Source of the DNA: CAITWD01 sp963842065
GTDB taxonomy: Bacteria > Actinomycetota > Thermoleophilia > Miltoncostaeales > Miltoncostaeaceae
DNA: 64,000 nucleotides
Direction: 5' to 3'
Assembly (NCBI GenBank): GCA_963842065.1
Contig: CAWJEW010000001.1
Location: forward strand, 38,970 to 102,969
Shown: positions 61,911 to 64,000 of the stretch, in pieces
Layout of the letters: each line of letters starts with the position of its first letter
Numbering within the stretch: the stretch's first letter is position 1
The notes under the pieces: generated by a model
Told to the model about the DNA's origin: nothing
The model's database searches: none
What the model saw: only the letters and a program-made list of their open reading frames with translations
Made by a program: the position numbers and the translations under genes

Positions 61911-62258
61911 TCAGGGCTCGCTGGAAAGCTCGCCCTCCATCCGCGCGACGTCGGCCTCCAGCTCGCCGAGCGCCTGCTTAAACGTGTCGTGGGTGATGAC
62001 CTCCACGGCTCGTCGAGCCGGGGCGTCGAGGCCCATCAGCCGCGCCTCACGCTCCTGGACCCGCAGGAGTTGGGCGATCGCCTTGAGCCCTGGGCCGTCA
62101 TCGGACTCCTGGCGCTCGACGACGCGCCACAGATGGCGCGACATCCGATCCATCTCGTCCAACATGACCTGCTTTGCCTCTGCGGTGCCCTCGGTGGGGA
62201 TCATCTGCGCCGCGCGCTGCACCGCGTCATAGGCAGGTGACGCATCGATGCCGGGCAC
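61911..62258 (-). CDS. Phage-type small protein, terminase-small-subunit-like tail
   Basis: About 115 residues, start uncertain (a GTG at 62258 is used). The stretch DEMDRMSRHLWRVVERQESDDGPGLKAIAQLLRVQEREARLMGLDAPARR is typical of small proteins on actinobacterial prophages and integrative elements, some annotated as terminase small subunits. The N-terminal DNA-binding part expected in relatives is missing, so it may be a fragment. The C-terminus is acidic and helical. Confidence 0.45.
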   Translation of the reverse strand: MPGIDASPAYDAVQRAAQMIPTEGTAEAKQVMLDEMDRMSRHLWRVVERQESDDGPGLKAIAQLLRVQEREARLMGLDAPARRAVEVITHDTFKQALGELEADVARMEGELSSEP

Positions 62259-62390
62259 CGCGCCGATGAGGTGCTGACGGCCAGCGGCGCCGCCGATCTC
62301 GTGCCCACTCAGGACGAATCTCGAGTGTGGAGGGCCGCGAAGCAAGCGCTCCCGCTTCGCCCAACCTAAGCGGGCGCGGCCCACGCCCCA

Positions 62391-62424
62391 GCAAGTACCG
62401 CATGTGCCTAGCCTGGGTACTTGC
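62391..62424 (+). promoter_or_regulatory. Inverted repeat in the promoter of the thioredoxin-fold gene pair
   Basis: GCAAGTACC and GGTACTTGC form a perfect 9-base inverted repeat 16 bases apart, ending 14 bases before the ATG at 62439. The location over a likely promoter suggests an operator for a dimeric regulator. Confidence 0.45.
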
Positions 62425-62438
62425 CCTAACCTGAAGGA

Positions 62439-62771
62439 ATGCGTGTCGAGCTTCTGTTCTGGGACGGCTGTCCCTCGCATCCCAACGCGCTGGCCGAGCT
62501 ACGCCGGGCGATGTTGGACGAGGCGCTCGACCCGAGCACGATCGTTGTCCGTGAGGTCGAGACCCAGGCCGAGGCAACGCTGGAGCGCTTCGTCGGGTCG
62601 CCGACTATCCGCATCGACGGCGTGGATGTTCAGCCACCCGGCGAGGAGCCGGTCGGACTGACGTGCCGGGTCTACCATCGCCGCGACGGGCGGATATCGC
62701 CGACACCAGACCCGGCCGACGTGCGTGCTGCGCTGCACGCTGCCAGGACCGCGAATCCCGAGAGGAACTAG
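62439..62771 (+). CDS. Thioredoxin-fold (DF family-like) small protein
   Basis: A 110-residue protein beginning MRVELLFWDGCPSHPNALAELRRAM, with a single CPS cysteine in the thioredoxin active-site place, and the cis-Pro region RFVGSPTIRIDGVDVQPPG, then VGLTCRVYHR. Relatives with this layout accompany mercury, arsenic or stress genes. GAAGGA lies directly against the ATG. The next gene starts one base after its stop, so they form an operon. Confidence 0.7.
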   Translation: MRVELLFWDGCPSHPNALAELRRAMLDEALDPSTIVVREVETQAEATLERFVGSPTIRIDGVDVQPPGEEPVGLTCRVYHRRDGRISPTPDPADVRAALHAARTANPERN

Positions 62772-63308
62772 ATGACGGCTATTGGCGATCGTGCTCCGGC
62801 GTTCATCCTGCCAGACACCGATGGGACCATGCACGAGCCAGGTGGAACTCTCGCAACTGTCGTCGTATTCACGTGCAACCACTGTCCTTATGCCCTGGCG
62901 TGGCATGAGCGGATCGTTGGGGTCGCGCATGACTATGCCGACCGCGGAGTGCGGGTGCTGGCAGTGAATCCCAACGATGCGGAGAACTATCCGCGGGACT
63001 CGCTTCAGGCGATGCGTGCTCGCGTCGAGCGTGGAGAGTTCGAAGGCGTCCCCTACCTGTGCGACGAGTCGCAGGACGTCGCCCGCGCCTATGGCGCGAA
63101 GACGACCCCGGATGTGTTCGTGCTCGACGCCGCCGGAGTACTGTGCTATCGCGGCGCCCCGGACGCCAACTACGACGACCCCGCACAGAACGCCGCCTTC
63201 CTGCGCGGCGCCCTCGAGGCGGTGCTCGACGGTGGCGACCCCAATCCGGTCGAGACGCCACCGGTCGGTTGCTCTATCAAGTGGAAGACCTCGGGTAGCC
63301 GGACCTAA
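62772..63308 (+). CDS. AhpC/TSA-type thioredoxin-family protein
   Basis: A 178-residue peroxiredoxin-like thioredoxin-fold protein. Opening IGDRAPAFILPDTDGTMHEP, redox site VVVFTCNHCPYALAWHERIVG with CxxC, VLAVNPNDAENYPRDSLQAM, and cis-Pro KTTPDVFVLDAAG. No signal peptide, so cytosolic. The PRX-like1 group matches best. It directly follows the small thioredoxin-fold gene; a recombinase fragment begins immediately after its stop in the same frame. Confidence 0.85.
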   Translation: MTAIGDRAPAFILPDTDGTMHEPGGTLATVVVFTCNHCPYALAWHERIVGVAHDYADRGVRVLAVNPNDAENYPRDSLQAMRARVERGEFEGVPYLCDESQDVARAYGAKTTPDVFVLDAAGVLCYRGAPDANYDDPAQNAAFLRGALEAVLDGGDPNPVETPPVGCSIKWKTSGSRT

Positions 63309-63770
63309 ACACGGGGTCAGATCAAGTCAGGCCGCGTGCGCCTGGTTCCACTCGTCGATCCGGCCGCCGCCGCGCTCAATCGCGTCAGCCACCGTTTGGA
63401 CTTCACCGACCCTGATGAGCTGGTGTTCTGCAACGCCCTCGGCAGGACGCTCGACCACTCGGCGCTCCGGCGTCGCTCCCGCCGCGCCCAGGCTGCCGCC
63501 GGGCTGCGACCCCAGCGCTGGCACGACCTGCGCCACACCTACGGGTCGCTCTTGGCCGCCCACGGGATCGACCTGGTCTCGATCAAGGACGCGATGGGGC
63601 ACTCAGCCCTCGCGACCACCGGCGGCTACCTGCGCGCACGTCCGGCCTCCGCGCAGGCGGCCCGGTTCACGCGGGCGTTCCAGCCAGCGGCGGCGGCACC
63701 CGACTCGGCGACGACCAAGGGGGCGCTGGGGTCGGCCTGGGCGCCTATGGGAATCCTGGTGGCCGCATGA
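63309..63770 (+). pseudogene. Tyrosine recombinase (integrase), C-terminal fragment 2
   Basis: The catalytic half of an integrase without its DNA-binding domains: IKSGRVRLVPLVDPAAAAL, VFCNALGRTLDHSALRRRSRRA, RWHDLRHTYGSLLAAHGIDLVSIKDAMGHSALATTGGYLRARP. HxLRHT and GHS are present and the tyrosine is in GGYLRAR. The first catalytic Arg region lies before the break. Sequence homology begins directly after the preceding gene's TAA, indicating a recombination junction. It cannot act alone. Confidence 0.75.
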
Positions 63771-64000
63771 TCCGGTGCGCTCATGGAGGGGAAGCGCCGC
63801 GGGCGGTAGGGACGCCAGGCGCGCCCGTCTGGACCAGCGTGAACGCGGCGCAAGGGGCGATCCCTGCTCCAGAGAGGAGGGGGGTTGGCCGGGATCTATA
63901 CCTCTAAGAAGGAGGGCGCCCCAACACAGGAAGATCCCTGGCCAGGAAGAAACCTGTGATCGCACCCGATTCACCGAGTCGAGTCGTGGCCAGAAGGACT
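63771..64000. other. End of window, no recognised gene
   Basis: The last 230 bases contain no supported reading frame, tRNA or repeat. The possible far attachment site of the accessory region is not visible here. Confidence 0.4.

Overview
The window is high-GC DNA from an actinobacterium. The uvrC-rapZ-yvcK ... gap-pgk-tpiA-gpmI order, an ECF sigma/RskA-type anti-sigma pair, a GTG-rich start codon set and probable leaderless genes fit a deep-branching actinobacterium, perhaps Thermoleophilia. That placement is an inference from gene content; no rRNA is present.

Layout. 0.1-2.4 kb: small regulatory and housekeeping genes (STAS, glyoxalase-like, cupin, DUF5684). 2.5-5.7 kb: a ferritin-like/TatA/TatC gene set facing an ECF sigma/anti-sigma operon; both directions start from an identical bipartite promoter. 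5.9-11.3 kb: redox and membrane genes. 11.7-17.7 kb: a complete Opp/Dpp-type peptide ABC transporter on the minus strand. 17.9-22.1 kb: acyl-CoA ligase, aldehyde dehydrogenase and a carboxymuconolactone decarboxylase/hydrolase fusion, a catabolic operon. 22-30 kb: efflux, thioesterase, nitronate monooxygenase, thrS, MFS. 30-40.5 kb: uvrC-rapZ-yvcK, then an IS481-family insertion and a DUF1097 membrane gene where whiA is usually found, then gap-pgk-tpiA-gpmI. 41.3-47.9 kb: two secreted collagen-like proteins that share 1.6 kb of colinear, nearly identical coding sequence and a conserved upstream element. 48-54.6 kb: TPR lipoprotein, a TusA-like protein beside a cysteine desulfurase homologue without its PLP lysine, a metallophosphoesterase, rlmH, argS and a secreted protein.

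54.6-64 kb is an accessory region beginning at an intact tRNA-Gly(CCC). It holds three 3' tRNA fragments, two truncated tyrosine recombinases, a six-unit zinc-ribbon repeat protein, a lipoprotein, a K+ channel, a FUSC-type membrane protein and thioredoxin-fold genes. It looks like a repeatedly used integration site.

At least seven otherwise well-conserved genes carry apparent one-base frameshifts (tatC, DUF302, the peptide-binding lipoprotein, gpmI, the second collagen gene, a membrane protein, the zinc-ribbon protein). This points to residual sequencing indels, although decay is possible in the accessory region. Coordinates of those genes give the whole reconstructed span.
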